From Ceratotherium simum simum (taxonomy: Eukaryota; Chordata; Mammalia; Perissodactyla; Rhinocerotidae): DNA of 64,000 nucleotides. This document shows positions 21,011 through 34,719 of the stretch, one piece after another (the first letter of the stretch is position 1; each line of letters opens with the position of its first letter). Under the pieces are notes generated by a model. That model worked only from the letters and a program-made list of their open reading frames with translations. It made no database searches and was not told the origin of the DNA. The stretch lies in NCBI RefSeq assembly GCF_000283155.1, contig NW_004454195.1, positions 5,356,782 through 5,420,781 of the forward strand, given 5' to 3'. A program made the position numbers and the translations under genes.

Positions 21011-23130
21011 CACCAACATTTATGAGGCAATGAAGCTGGGTTTGGCATATAACATAGACACCAGGAAAAAGAAACAATAAAGGAAGGGGGCTTCTGAAGG
21101 AGACCACTCTAACTCAGTGAATCTAGGAGAAAAAAAAAAGTAGTAACAGTGAAGTTAGAAGTTAAATAATTACAGAATAAAAGAAGTAGGAAAAAAGTAT
21201 ACTCAATCCACATCCTCAGGCCCCACCCCACCCAAAGTATCTGCAGCAAAGAAAACACAGATCCAAAATCAGACTTAAACAGTTGTGGACAGGAGAACAT
21301 AATTAAGGCAGGTCTTGGAGACGATGCTCTTGTTCCAAGCCTAAGCCAGGAAGACAGACTGGTAAGCTAAAATTGGTCAAAAGGGTGTAGAGGCTCTCAA
21401 TTACAATTTTATCGAATCTGACAATTTTTTTTTAACGTAACGGGTTACATTTTCTTCTAGGATGATATTTTATAATCTTCACTACAGCAAAATCTGTTTA
21501 TGTTGAGCTCTACCCAGAAGCAATTCATTGATTGTAAATGCCTTACTTCTACCTAACGCCACAGGGAAAATAGATCTAAATATTACAAATCACTTAAGAG
21601 GGTTAAAATATACAGAACGCATTTGAGCCAAATATGTCAAAATGCTCATTAAACTGTACCTTATGGCTGTATATTGACTTTTTACACACAACCTATATAA
21701 CGACTCATTAGAAAGCCCTAATTTTCAGGAATTTGTCATAAGTCACAAAGGCATCCAAAACTTTTCAATTAATTTAGTGAATTTCACATATTTCTCTGCT
21801 GAGAACTGTGGGAAACATATTAGACTAATACACTACTGGAATTCTTGTTAAACAAACCAATGCAGAAAAGGTAAAATGGATGCATACTAACAACACTTTC
21901 ACTTAACTCACCAATAAATTTTTCTCTAATAGCCTTTTTTATATCTGATAGATAAGAGAACCAAGGTAAATAATTTAAGAGTTTTACAACGTATTCAAAA
22001 GAACTTTGCTGCAGTGGAATAGAATATTTAACTATTTCTAGATTACAGTTACAACACCAGATACCAGTCTCATCTACGGTTTATTCTTATAAAAAGCTCC
22101 AATAGAAATAAAATAATTTTTCCTAGGAAATAATTTTCTGTAATATCTTTATCCAGAAAGCTTCAGTTTTCTTATTGCAACCAGAGCAAAGACAAATATT
22201 GTCTTTTTGAATTAAGTGTGCTAAGTATTTTGGGAAATCACGTTACTACTCAGAAAACAGATAAAGAGAGGTGAGACTATCTTATAAACCATAACCATAG
22301 GATCTATGCCAAAAAGCATAAGAGCATTAGAGACAAAATTTTGTTTCAATAAAATCATTACTACAAAGAAACTATTTCTATTCTACAGCCTACTCTAATA
22401 CTAGTTGTTAATGTGAATACAACAAACTCAAACAAACAAACAAAATTCGGCTTCTACTCACTCTCTAGAAATATGGTGCTATACAAAATTAAACACAGAT
22501 GCTTATGTAAAAAATTTTAGTATTAAGTAATCTTATAATTTGAAATATTTCTCTAATTTTTGTGTCTCATTTTTTCCCCCACAATTCCCTTCATTAACGG
22601 AAATGGATGTTCTTAAACTAATTCTAGTGCTCAGATCTAATCTGTGAGATCACAGCCCAGTTCCGTATGAGTTTGTGGGGCTTGGGGTCGTAGCAAGTTG
22701 TTGAGAGAGCATTAAGGTCAAGAGAAGCAGAGATCCAGTTACATCAAAGACAGGATTTTCATATTGAACATACAGGATGGAGCAGCAGCTGGACACCCTA
22801 TTATCTGCCCTAGCTTGCTCCTGAGTCAGAAGACTAACGAGTAACATCCTCAGGAAGGAGTAAATGTCTTGGCAAAAACAGACGAACAAAAAACTATGAG
22901 TTTTTCTAAGGAGTTCTCTTAACTGATTAATGATGGGGAAGAAAGGCCTGTGTGGTATGGTGGAGGCTGTTTCCTCACAAACTTTGAAAACAAACCCCTT
23001 GAATTAGGTAGTTAACTCTCCCAAATTGCATAGGGTCTAATCTCAAGAAAAGAATTCCACGGCAAGCTGCATGTAAAATGTTCTCCAGTTTCCCAAGAAA
23101 GTACATTAATAAACCAATATTCCTTAAAAA
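21010..23130. other. Repeat-poor intron
   Basis: AT-rich sequence with no named repeat and no splice-flanked open frame noticed. The short open frames on the minus strand have no recognisable content. Confidence 0.45.
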
Positions 23131-23139
23131 AAACAATAT

Positions 23140-23365
23140 AATCATAACTGTCATTTATTGAGGACATTCTTTGTGTCAGGCTCTAAGAGCTTTATATGCG
23201 TAAATTTATTCAATCCTTACAACAAGTAAGGCAGGAACAAGATTATCTCCATTTTACAGATGAGGAATGTGAGCTTAAGTAACTTGGCCAAGGTCACATT
23301 ACCAAATGGTAAAACAGGGATTTGAATTTAGCAATCCTGTTCCAGACTCTGCAACCTTAATCACC
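23140..23365 (-). mobile_element. MIR SINE
   Basis: CATTTATTGAGGACATTC, GTGTCAGGCTCTAAGAGC, CCATTTTACAGATGAGGAATG, AAGTAACTTGGCCAAGGTCA and the following core are a well preserved reverse-complement MIR. Confidence 0.92.
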
Positions 23366-23369
23366 ACTT

Positions 23370-24560
23370 AATCACCAGTGCTGTCAAATACATTTACAAA
23401 CACATCAGAATGTATCAGTAATAAAATAAGGGTCTATTACATAGCACTATTTTTCTTTATGTCAGGCACCATGGCTTAGAAACCAACAAAACTTCCGCTT
23501 TTAAATAACTAACCTCCACCTTGATTTACTTTGTAAATTTGATTTGACTTTGTAAAATACACATAGCAAGCATCATGCAGTGTATAAAAAATTTTAATCA
23601 GTATACTACTCCTTCTGTAAACCACAGCAATAAGATTTTATTTTAACAAGATTTGAACACAACATAGCAATCTCTCTTTCCCACTGAGTTTGGGAAAGTA
23701 TATTGTAGAGGATTCCATTTTAAAACCTTTAATACACTGAATAACTTAAGTGCTACAAAGTAAGTCTGATCTGGCAGGTTATGTTATAGTATTATATCAT
23801 ATCCCAAATGGATCACTGCGTAAACTTATTAGTTTGCTTTCTTTGCTTACTAAGTTTGCTTATATACTGATTATCTTCAGATTTTTCAAAAACTATCATT
23901 CTTCTCAAATATGGATATATGTTTCACAACTCGAAACTCTTTTTCTGTTGTTACTAAAAAATGAATGGGCTTTCTGCAACAACAAAACTTGACTACCAGT
24001 TTATTTAAAGGCAAGTTATGCTTGCTTTGCCCTAGAAATATACAGATTATATTTCATTGCCTCACTAACCAACAAAACACCTTTAATATACATTTTTCTT
24101 CCCCCAAAAACCCATACAAAAACAATATAATTAGTCCCCACAAACATGCTTAGGCACAAAAACATTTTATTGAAAAAAGCCTGGCAAATACAAGTGGTCT
24201 CCTTTCTGTTTCAGATTAGTAAAAAAAAAAAATCAGTGTCAGTTTCTACTGCAAATGATAGTTAATTAAGTTTATCTGTAACATGAGAGTTGTACTAGAT
24301 AATAGAAAGATAGCAATTAGACATTACAATTGTACTCAAATGTAAATAGTAAATTCAAGGAAGCAATAAGGTAGAGTGGAAAGGCCTTTGGGGGAAAAGG
24401 TACAATATGGCAGAATAATATAGAATCACTGAACCTATCTTTTTCAAATCCCAGTGAACTAAACAAAAGAAATAAAATTAGCAAAGAAAATTCCACAAGT
24501 GTTCCAATAGGGGAAGGGGCCAAACAATCTATAAACTTTTGAAAAATGTCATCTGGAAGT
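23370..24560. other. Intron segment without a named gene or repeat
   Basis: AT-rich, no recognised exon or repeat. A tTTTATTG phrase at 24166 (AATAAA on the minus strand) has no mRNA-like sequence attached that I recognise. Confidence 0.4.
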
Positions 24561-25342
24561 AAACAAAACTAAAAACAAAATATTTCAATAACTAATGCAG
24601 TGCTATTCTCCACTCCCTTTGCCCACATTATCCATCCAAAATCAAAAAGCAATACTATTGGGACGAAAAGGTAAACAGATAAAATTCTCAAACATCTCAT
24701 TGATAGGACCCAATTTTTATTTAAAAAAAAAATACAATTGCAAACATATAAGTAAACACTTAGGAAATACAGTATCCATGAACATTTTTTACAATATCCA
24801 AAACACATTTTTTGGAGGGTTGGGGAGGAGATGAGTATAAAAAAACTAGATAATCCATGGAAGAATGAAAATGATTCAGGAATGGAGAAGTCCTTACATG
24901 AAACAAGGGAGGGTGAACACTGAGTCCATCTAAATACAGAATCAATACTAAACAACAGAAAAGAGCATCTGTTATAGGATAAACCTGTCATAAACTTGTA
25001 AAATGTTAAAAACAATCACTTAAAAAATAGGAGTTGTAATGAATTAGTGTTGGAGACATAGGTAAGACTTCATGTTTAACTTAACATAGATATACATAGA
25101 AATATTTATATATATGAGTATACACATATGTTTCCTGCTCTGCCATTTGAGAGGGTCTAAAAGAAACGACAAGCAGCAGCAAACACACCTAGCATCCAAA
25201 TCTTGCTTTCTAATACTTTTCTCCAATAAAAGGAACCAGGGCTCCTTGGAGAAATGGCTGACTCTAGGAGTGGCATAGAAAATATACAAATGAGTCTGGG
25301 GCATCTTGTAGTGCCAGAAAGTGCTCAAAAAATTAAAAAATA

Positions 25343-25590
25343 GGGCCCGGCCCCATGGCTGAGTGGTTAAAGTTCCGTGTGCTCCACTTCAGTGGCCCAG
25401 GGTTTGCGGGTTAGGATCCCAGGTGCAGACCTACTCCACCCACCAGCCATGCTGTGGCGGTGTCCTATGTACAAAATAGAGGAAGACTGGCACAGATGTT
25501 AGCTCAGGGCTAATCTTCCTCAAGCAAAAAGAGAGAAGGACTGGCGACAGGTGTTAGCTCAAGGTGAATCTTCCTCAGAAAAAATAAATA
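25343..25590 (+). mobile_element. ERE SINE, two-module tail
   Basis: GGGCCCGGCCCCATGGCTGAG head, GGGTTAGGATCCCAGG box B and two GTTAGCTCA modules. AAAATTAAAAAATA is repeated at 25329-25342 and 25591-25604. Confidence 0.95.
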
Positions 25591-26048
25591 AAAATTAAAA
25601 AATAAAACAAGAAATTGATGGGGGTATGTCAATGGGACACAGGAGCAACTGAAAGATCTCCCAATGGCCAAAACTAGAACAATTTAACTAATAACATAAA
25701 TATAAAATGTATATTGGATTATAACCCAACGTATAAAATAAATATCCATGCATCCATAGTGATATAAATAAATGACTGAATAAATTAATAAATGGGGGGA
25801 GAAGAGACAAATCTCCCATGGAGAAAAACTCCAAATAAACTACATAGATACTCCAGTCTAAAGGAGGGTGAGCACAACTCCCCACCCCTTAAGTGTGGCC
25901 TGCACATAGTGACTTCCTTCCAAACAGCACAGTACAGAAAGTGGGAGGGGTGAGTAACTGTACAGTAGAGAAACCTGACAAACACTACTTCGGGCCGCTG
26001 ATCAAGGTCAACATCAACAGTCATAAATCATGTTGATATGACATGATT

Positions 26049-26382
26049 ATAGTCATCCCTGGGTATCCCTGGGGGACTGGTTCCAGGATCCCCCACGGTA
26101 CCAAAATCCATGGATGCTCAAGTCCCTTACATAAAATGGCATAGTACTTGCATATAACCTACGCACATCCGCCCCATACTTTAAATCATCTCTAGATAAC
26201 TTATTATACCTAATACAATGTAAATGCTATGTAAATTATTGTTATATTGTATTGTTTAGGGAATAATGACAAGAAAAAAAAGTCAGTACATCCAGTACAG
26301 AAGCAACCATTGTAGGCCTTTTGATCCACAGATGGTTGAATCCACGGATGCAGAACACGTGAATACAAAGGGCCAACGGTAT
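26049..26382 (+). mobile_element. MER2 (Tigger-derived) DNA transposon
   Basis: AGTCATCCCTGGGTATCC, GGATGCTCAAGTCCCTTAC, GGCATAGTACTTGCATATAA, TTTAAATCATCTCTAG and the end AAAGGGCCAACGGTA are the MER2 family. TA dinucleotides flank it, as expected for TcMar elements. It interrupts the L1 3' UTR. Confidence 0.93.
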
Positions 26383-26597
26383 GTGATGTGATGAAAATGG
26401 CACTTTACTTCCATGGTCTTCCCCACCAAACGCCATAATCCCAGCCTAATCATGAGAAAAACAACAAAGAAATTCCAATAGAGGGACATCCTACAATATA
26501 CAAGGACCAAGAGTCCTTGAAACTGTCAAGATCATCAACAACAAGGAAAGTCTGAAAAACTATCACAGCAAGAGGAGTCTAAGGAGACATGACAAGT

Positions 26598-26635
26598 AAA
26601 TGTAACATGATATCCTAAATGTAACATGATATCCT
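26598..26635. repeat. Exact 19-bp tandem duplication
   Basis: AAATGTAACATGATATCCT is present twice head to tail with no mismatch (26598-26616 and 26617-26635). Confidence 0.95.
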
Positions 26636-27039
26636 GGAACAGCAAAGGGACATTAGGTAAAAAACAAAGGAAATTTGAATAAACTATGAACTTTAGTCAA
26701 TAAATAATGTATTAATATTGGCTCATTAATTGTAATAAATATACCACACTATTATAAGATGTTAATAATAGGGGAAGCCGTGGGGGAAGGGGGGTATATA
26801 CAGGAACTCTCTGTACCATCTGCTCAATTTTTCTTTAAGTCTAAAATTGTCCAAAAAAATAAAGTGTATTAACAGAAAAAATTCATCTATTATAAAGTCT
26901 AAACTTCTCTTCCAAAAAAAAAAATTGGTGTTAGACAGGCAGGAAATATAGGCACAGTAAATATAAGTATGCTAGTTTTCTCATCTTTCATGAATTCAAC
27001 GGAAACTATCAAATGTTGAAAAGTAAGAAAGAGCTTTGC

Positions 27040-27255
27040 ATTCTGAAATATAGCTTCAAATCTTCACTCCATCACATACTAGGTGTGAGACATTAGCCAA
27101 GATACTTAACCTCTGGAGTTTCAGTTTCCTCAGCTATGATAATGGAGATAATATTTCCCTTGTGGATTTGTTGTCAAGATTAAAGATGATACATGCAAAG
27201 TTACTACTAGGACAGATCCAGTACACTGTAGAAGCTTAACAAATGGTACAAATAT
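27040..27255 (+). mobile_element. MIR SINE
   Basis: ACTAGGTGTGAGACATTAGCC, ACTTAACCTCTGGAGTTTC, AGTTTCCTCAGCTATG and GATTAAAGATGATACATGCAA follow the MIR order on the plus strand. Confidence 0.87.
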
Positions 27256-27259
27256 TTAA

Positions 27260-29210
27260 ATTCTTTAAAAATTCTTTAAGAATCTGGACTAATAATTGTT
27301 TTCAGTAATTCTAAATTTAGTAGTTCTAAAAGGATGTTAAATTCATAAAAATAGAAAGTCTTTCAGCTCCCTTGTTAAATACATACTGCCTGGTTCATAC
27401 TGTTCCAGATTTTACGATTTCTCTCCAACGGACTGAGGTGGTTTTGTTTTCTGTTTTTTGTTTTTTCTCAAATATAAACTATGGTTTTATATATGTGGAA
27501 AATAAGATTTTCAGCCCAAACTTTGTTTTACGTATTTAGCCAACACATATGAATAATAGTGCTGAGAACCTACCAAAAGGAAACTGAGAAGTTGTCTAAA
27601 CATGGAAAAACTGAGTACACTTGCCATAGATAATTTAATTTAATGACCAAAAGGGAGAAAAGAAGATTCTAACAGTTTATTCAAGTCAAGAAAGAGAGGT
27701 GTGACTAGCTTTCCACTAAATCACTCATTAAGATACTGCGCTGTAACCTTTCCAAATCAGCTGAACACATATGAAAGTCAGGGAGATATTTAAAAGTTGA
27801 AGCAGAATATGAAGACTTCATTTTAATTCAATCAAATGACTAGATAGTAAAAACCAATGGGATTTATGAAAAAGTGCCTCCTCAGATCATGTTTTGGAAT
27901 TGCAGGGCTCTGGAAGATCTAACCAAATATCTACCGGACTCACTAGATAGTACAGATTGTAAGAAGGCATATAAACACTAAAACTGGAAAAAAAATCAAG
28001 GTACTGTGGAATTGTTCAAAAAAGGAAGAATTCTCAATCAAATTTGACATATGAATTGTGCAAATGGTAACTAAAATCTAAATTTTATATCGCTGCAAGA
28101 TATTTGGTGAATCCTCACGAATACAGGTTTCACCTGTATGAAAATGGTTTCTCATTCTCAAAAGAGTTTTATACATGTACAAGAATGTGAACCATGTTTT
28201 AAGTTTCTAAAGCTGCCTTGGAGAACAAATCTGAGGATATTAACTGAATTATCGAGAACAAACCCTATAAGGTTAGCTCAGTTTTAAGAAGATAAAACTG
28301 AAAGGAAACATACTATCCATGGAATCCAACTGACAAATATAACCTAAACTGAAATTTATAGTTATGTAAAATGTTTGTACCCATCTGGCATCATGGAAGT
28401 ATATTTTCGCACATGAAACTGACAAATCTGAAACTGAGCACTAATTTTAGTGGTATAATTCTAGAATCAAATAGGACATATGCCCTGACACCCTTATTCT
28501 CAAGACTGCAGTCATGAATTTGATCAAAACGTTATCAATTTCTAGCAGTAAGCCTTCTATACACTGTCAAAAAATAGATTAAGCTATATTTGAACTGCTT
28601 GTGTATCACTTCCCTGCTTCCATCCATACATTTGGCTATACTTAACCACTGCTCACAATTTTATTATTCATGCAGCCTACACACAGACTGCTCATTATGT
28701 GGCCCAATAGTGAAATCATCTGGACACCTCTACAGTAATAAAACATTTCAATACCCATGGTACACAGAAGCAGGCCCTGCCTAAAAACAAGGGCAGGAGG
28801 AAAGCTTCGTGATGACACAACACTAAACAACTAAAAAGCTAACATGATCTCACCTTCCGAAGCCACTGATTACTAATTAGAGCACAGAGACACCAAATTT
28901 TAGTCCCAAAAGTTTTTTCTCTTGAATTTGCAATAAAAAGTCAAATATTTAACTCATCTTTTAAAATGTTCATATTTTTAGAGCTACATGTATAAGTTAC
29001 ATAAAAGTCAATGACTTGGTATCTGGGATTGTTTTAAAATTCTTCAGCAAAAACAGAAATAATAAAAGCAAAGAAAGATAAATCTTAATTATTGAATCTG
29101 TTGATAGGTAAAGGGGCTTCACTGAACTATTCCCTCTACTTGTGTGTATGTATGAACTCTTTTATAACAAACAAACATAACTCTTAAATATGAAAAAAAA
29201 TACAAACACA
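27260..29210. other. Repeat-poor intron
   Basis: No recognised exon or named repeat. Frames at 28590-28784 and antisense have no known match. Confidence 0.42.
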
Positions 29211-29214
29211 CATA

Positions 29215-30450
29215 GGAATTCAGTGTGTAGTAAAGATGGCGCCTCAAATTAAAGGAGAAAAGATAAATGATTCAATAAGTGGTGTCAGAAGAACCAGCTA
29301 GTCATCTGGAGGAAAGGGAGCGAGTTGGATCCATACGTCACATATAAATCAAAATAAATTCCATGTAGCTCAAAGATTTAAATGTTAAGTCAATGAAACC
29401 ATTAAAGTAAGAGCAGAAACAGTGAGAGAATTATGATCATCATCTTGGAGTAAAAAAAAACACTGACAAAGTCAACTGTATAAAAAAATAATTTCTTCAC
29501 AGCAAAAGCAACCATAAACAACAAATACAACAAAGAGGGCATAATCTGGAAATCTTATCACAAAAGGTTACCTTCCAAATAGAGAAATTTGTGCCTACAA
29601 AATTAGTAAGCAATACCCAATACAAAAAAGGTAAAGGATATGGATAGGTCACAGAAAAGGAAATAAAAATAGCTCTTATGATAAAGGCAAATTAAAAGAT
29701 ACTGAGACACCACTTTTCATTCATCAGATTAGTAAAGATCAAAAAAGGCTGATAATATAATATGTTGGCAAGGCTCTGGGGAAACTAGCAAGCTCATACA
29801 TTGCTGATGGGAGCATGAATTAGAACAATCTCTATGGAAAGCCATTTGGCAATATCTATCAAAATTATTAATTTATACACCTTTAGCCTGGTAATTACAT
29901 TTCTAGGTAATTATTCTGCAGATATATTTACACATGTGCAAAATGATACACACAAACACGGATGTAGGTGTCCCTGTAGCATTGTTGGTAATAGCAAAAG
30001 ACAAATAATAAAAACAACATGAATGTCTAGAATGAAGGCACTGGATAAATAAATTATCCTACATCCATACAAAAGACTACAATACTACTTCAAAAACTGG
30101 AATAAGGAAATTTGTAACAAACTGATAGAAAATGATCACCAAATCATACTGTTAAATGAAAAGAGTACAAAACCATGTGTATTGTATGCTAGCTTTCATG
30201 TGAAAGGAGGAAGGAAAAAACATATGTATATATACGTGTGTGTGTATGTAATTGTGTACGTACATTTATTCTTATAAATCCATACCCTTTTTTGTAGAGA
30301 GAGAGAAATTGTAACCACTGGGTTTCTTCAGAAAGACTTAGTAGATGTCTAAGCTGGGACAGATGGATGGAGTCTTATTACCATATACCTTTTGGTTCCT
30401 TTTGAATTTTGTGCCATGTGAATAAATTATCCATTTGAAAAAACGTTTTT
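29215..30450 (+). mobile_element. L1M 3' end
   Basis: L1-like phrases in order: CAAAGATTTAAATGTTAAG, AAAGCAACCATAAACAAC, CATACATTGCTGATGGGAG, AAAGCCATTTGGCAATATC, GTAGCATTGTTGGTAATAGC and CATGTGAATAAATTATCC near the end. A TG-rich microsatellite lies at 30222-30265. Confidence 0.85.
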
Positions 30451-31079
30451 AATATTCTTAGTTCGATCCAAAAGCATGACAGTAATGGTAAACACCAGAG
30501 TCTTGGTTAGATACACTATTAATTTTAAACTGAAATACATAACAAATGTGTTGGTCCTGGGTCACAGAGAAAGCCTCCTCTATCCAAAATATACTAAAAA
30601 AAGAGTTAGTCTCCTGAAAATGATACCATCACTTTAAAATAATCTCTAATTTCTAATTTGCTCTCATTGAGACTATTAGAATACCTCATACATCCAGAGA
30701 GGTAGCAGGCACAATCAACTCTCCATTATATTTACTAGTCTACATTATTAAGAAACAATGTATAGTTCACCTGCAATCTTTCTCTGCACTAAAGTAAGAT
30801 GATAAAAGGGTCACAACCGGAAGAAAATTACTCTGGGGTAGGGAGATGTGAACTAATGCACTTTCTCTGGCCAGAAAGGAAGCAACAAAAGCAAAAGGCA
30901 GTTAAGTGGTTAAAAAAAAGCAATCCACACCAGAGAAATGTGGGAAAATTCCAGAGAGGCATGAAAGATGAGCCCAGAAGTTACTGATGATAAAATAAAG
31001 AGGCGGTCAACCTAGCATATAAAACTAATATTATACATATATAAATTCAAGAATATACTAATAATCTGCATGAAAATGT

Positions 31080-31975
31080 GGAATGCTGAATACAGATTTC
31101 TTTAGGGATAGTTAATGCACATGTGGATTTTTAAATACGCACTAAAATTAACTGCTATCGTGTATATTTTAGTGTAGTGCCACGGAAATTCCAGAAAGTA
31201 AAGCAACAAGACAAATAGAAAATTTGAAAGAAAAGTTAAAAGGCATAGAGGACTAGTCTACAAAGGCTACCACAAATAACGGGATTGCCATAAAAAGAGA
31301 AGATGAAGAAAATAGAGGTACAGAAATAAAGAACAAAATTAAAAACATCTAGAGCTAACACATGAACCTTCTGACTGATAATCCACAGAGTGCTAAGCAT
31401 GATAACTGAAACATCATCCACACATGGAAATACTCTTCTGATATTTCAGACTGAGGCTAAAGATAAGATCTCAGACATTTTCTAAAAAGGAAAATAAGAA
31501 AAGATACCTACAGAGAGAGAAAAAAACAGATTGTCATCCGACTTCTTATCTATTAGACTGAATTCTAAAACAAAAGGATACCTCAAAGATCTGAGGGAAA
31601 ATTATTTTCAATCCAAAAAATTATACCCATTCCAACAAGTGTGAAACATTTTCAGTCATGCATGAGCAGAGAATTTACTACCATAGACCTTTTCTGATAC
31701 AATTACTCAAGACAGATTCTAAGCCAAAGTTGAATTTTGTTGTCATATTTCCCTACCTTTTATACCTTGTTGATTTTTGTTTTCATCATCCGGATAAGAT
31801 TTACAGAAGGGAGAAAGGGAAAAAGAGGAGGAAAACAGAGAGGGAAGGAAAAGCCTGACCTGAATATGGGTTAATGGTCCTATAATGAGTTTGGTCAAGA
31901 AGGGTGGGTGAAGAGGAGACCAGACAAAAACACAACCATACGTAATTTCAAAGTCAAAATTATTTTTAAAAAAAT
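31080..31975 (+). mobile_element. HAL1/L1-like fragment
   Basis: GACTTCTTATCTATTAGACTG, AGATCTGAGGGAAAATTATTTTC, CATTCCAACAAGTGTGAAAC and TTCAGTCATGCATGAGC resemble the ORF1-region and tail of HAL1-type elements. It is highly decayed. The GA-rich run 31808-31855 is inside it. Confidence 0.55.
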
Positions 31976-31979
31976 AAAT

Positions 31980-33830
31980 AAAAGTGTTCTAAGAGCCCAG
32001 GTGGAGACAGCAAAAGAGTGACAGTACACACATACTGCAACACACACACGGAGAGGGCTGTGATGAACGAACAAACCAGTGCCCCTCCCCCCGTCACTCC
32101 CTTACAAGACCAGTAATTCTGCTCGAGTCCCACACATGCAATGGAAAATTTATTTCACAACACAAAGTCACAGACATGAAAAGGAATCCATTATAAATGT
32201 CTAATAATTTTAATATTTTATTAGTACAAAATTGCCCCAAATCCAAAAGTCTATGAAAAATCATTCTTGCACAGGTTTTCACCTCATTGTAAAAATGACT
32301 TTTCCAACTCTCATCATGCTAGCTGCAATCGCAAACCACCAACACCAGTACTTTCATAGCATTAAAAACAAAGCATATCATGCAAATCTTCTTGAATAAT
32401 TATGTGTTATTTATTTTTTATAACACATCACCCTTGCTAAGAGTAGATAAAGAGGCTAAACAAGCATTATTGTGTTCTTTCCTGATCTCGTTTCCCAAGG
32501 TAGCACTAGCTCTAATTGTTTGACTAAACCAATTGTAAAGTACTTGACTGCAGGCAACTTCAGACATATTCTCCTTTACTCCATGCTCACAAACTAAAAA
32601 ATAATTGGCTTCCTCTCTATTGGTATCAGTCATAGTTTTAACAGATGGTGCCGTTAAATGAGGAAGGTATGGTACTGAATACAACTAATGACTAACCATA
32701 TGTCAGCAACAAAATAGTGTTCTTGTCAAGGATATAACACACTGGATTTTATTTACTTGTTTGTTTTTGGATAGAGGAGAACATAGTAGAATGCAGTTAT
32801 ATAAACTGATGTGAACTTGGAACCAGGAACAAACCTAAAAAGTGCTAAAAAGTAGGAGCAGATCTTTAATTTCTCAGAGTTTTCAATTTCTTAAAATATA
32901 GAGAGTATACCAAAGAAAAGAAAAATACACAAAGTACCAATTTCACTCTCACAGTCAAACAACGAGAATTATTTTTATTAGTTCAAAAGCCTCCTCAACT
33001 TTGGCCACAGGCTTTAGACATTACCAGAAGTAATATCATTCATAAGACAGACACTAAACTTCTCTTTTCCTCAGTAAACTTCTATCCGTCCAAATGGTGA
33101 TATCTTAGAATCTACTATACATGTTAATTTATTTCAAGAACAAAACACACTCAGATTTAAAGTACTATGAGCTATCTATTAAGAGCTATCTCAGTAGACC
33201 ATTATTTAACCTTCCTAATAATGTGACAGGCTTAAACAAAAAAAGTCACACAGGCATTGAACGGTTCAACTCTATCCTATTTTTACAACCACTCCCCCTA
33301 ACCCCATGAAAGAAAAAAGGGCAAAATATCTGTAGCCACTGCCCCCTCTCCTAATAACTCTGCTTTTATAGTGTTATTTAAATTGTCCTTCGGGATCAGA
33401 TTATTTTATTTGGGAAAGGAGTTCTCTGAATCTTTCTTCTATAATACTAAAATTATGACTCCAAGTGCCATCTGATATAAAAATCTATGATAGTCTATGG
33501 ATCATTTAACAAGAATGCATAATTAACTGATTAAAATATGCATTTAAAAGTATGTAACAATTTTATTTAGAAACATGTAAGGCCATTTCAAAAAAATAAA
33601 GGTGGGCATTTCAATAAAAATTACGTTGGAATAACAGAGAAAACACAAAACCAACACAAGCTACTCAGTCTAATTCCCTTTTTCTGTTAATTTGGTGACC
33701 AGAAGTAACTGATAACCTAAGAATGACTTTCAGTTCTTCAGTTTTTGCTCTTTACCCAAGGAAAGAAATCTTCACCTATTACCTTCAGAAAAAGCAACTA
33801 TAAATACACAACCCATGCATGTGATGAGGT
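31980..33830. other. Repeat-poor intron
   Basis: No recognised exon or named repeat. A perfect octamer ATGCAAAT lies at about 32380. Confidence 0.42.
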
Positions 33831-33834
33831 ATGA

Positions 33835-34040
33835 AGAATACTTGCCTATAAGTTGAAGTCCCGGGCAGAATCCCTGCTTACTTACTAGCAGTGACCTTAA
33901 GTAAACTACTTAAACCCTATAGCCTCAAAACCTTCATCTTTAAAATGAGATTAACACCACATACCTCACAGGATTTGTCAAGAACACAAGATGAGATAAT
34001 ATATGTAAAGCACTTGGCGTAGAGTAAGGCAAAAAGAAGA
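33835..34040 (+). mobile_element. MIR SINE
   Basis: AAGTTGAAGTCCCGGGCAG, CTAGCAGTGACCTTAAG, AACTACTTAAACCCTATAGC, and ATGAGATAATATATGTAAAG with GCACTTGGCGTAGAG are MIR in the plus direction. Confidence 0.85.
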
Positions 34041-34044
34041 CAAA

Positions 34045-34715
34045 ACAAAACCTCACTTGGTTAACACTCACACAAAGAGCCAGAATACCCTTCAAAACCT
34101 CAGCGGGAGACACACACTTACGTCATTTTCACCTTGAATTGAAAGAGATTCTATGAAAAGTTTCATGAAAGTTAGCTTTCTTTCCCACTTCATATCCAAA
34201 TTTTCTGCAGCATTTTAGGATCAACCCCTTCAGCCTGATAAGTTTTCCAACATACATTAAACAGATCTCAAATCAATAAACAACATAGAAATATATCCTG
34301 AAGACAAGATCTTAGGAATATTGTGCCTCAAAAGCTTCCCATTTGATTCTTCACTTTTCTCATCCTGCATTTATTTACAAATGACTCTTTGGTGCTCAGA
34401 TAAACTCTACTCTCAGACTTCTCTATTATCTTCTTGAAATTCTACACAGTCAACTACTCTGTGTACACAAACCTGCAGAGGCAATCAGGTCGAACTTATC
34501 TGCTTTCACTCTTCTCTCTCTTCTACAATTTATAAGGAAAAAATCTGGAGAGACACAAATCTTCACTAAAAACAAAATATCGTGCCATAATTAAGAAGTG
34601 GTTACAAACAACTAAAAACAGGCTTCTATTATGCAGAAAGGTTTTCTTGTAACTTTCTAAATAATCAATGGTTTTTTCTATTTAATCTTAGCCTATTAAA
34701 TGCTTCATGAATATG
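34045..34715. other. Intron segment without a named gene or repeat
   Basis: Nothing recognised in this AT-rich block. Confidence 0.4.
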
Positions 34716-34719
34716 TGGT

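Larger units (their letters stand above)
24560..26880 (+). mobile_element. L1M 3' region, split by an ERE and a MER2
   Basis: Plus-strand phrases of one L1 3' UTR run in order across both insertions: CTTGGAGAAATGGCTGACTC (25256), AATAAATGACTGAATAAATT (25767), ATAGTGACTTCCTTCC (25906), GATCAAGGTCAACATCAAC, and after the MER2 GATGAAAATGGCAC. The end is near AAAATAAAG at 26860. The 148-codon minus frame at 24569-25015 is antisense to it. The 5' limit is uncertain. Confidence 0.75.

Noticed and set aside
24150..24180. mRNA 3' end on the minus strand (AATAAA with following T-rich sequence)
   Set aside because: No recognisable transcript is attached, there is no encoded poly(A) tail, and the AT-rich context makes such signals common.
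24569..25015. 148-codon minus-strand open frame rich in Phe and Leu
   Set aside because: It lies antisense to an L1 3' UTR. The hydrophobic look comes from AT-rich composition, and it has no splice or family support.
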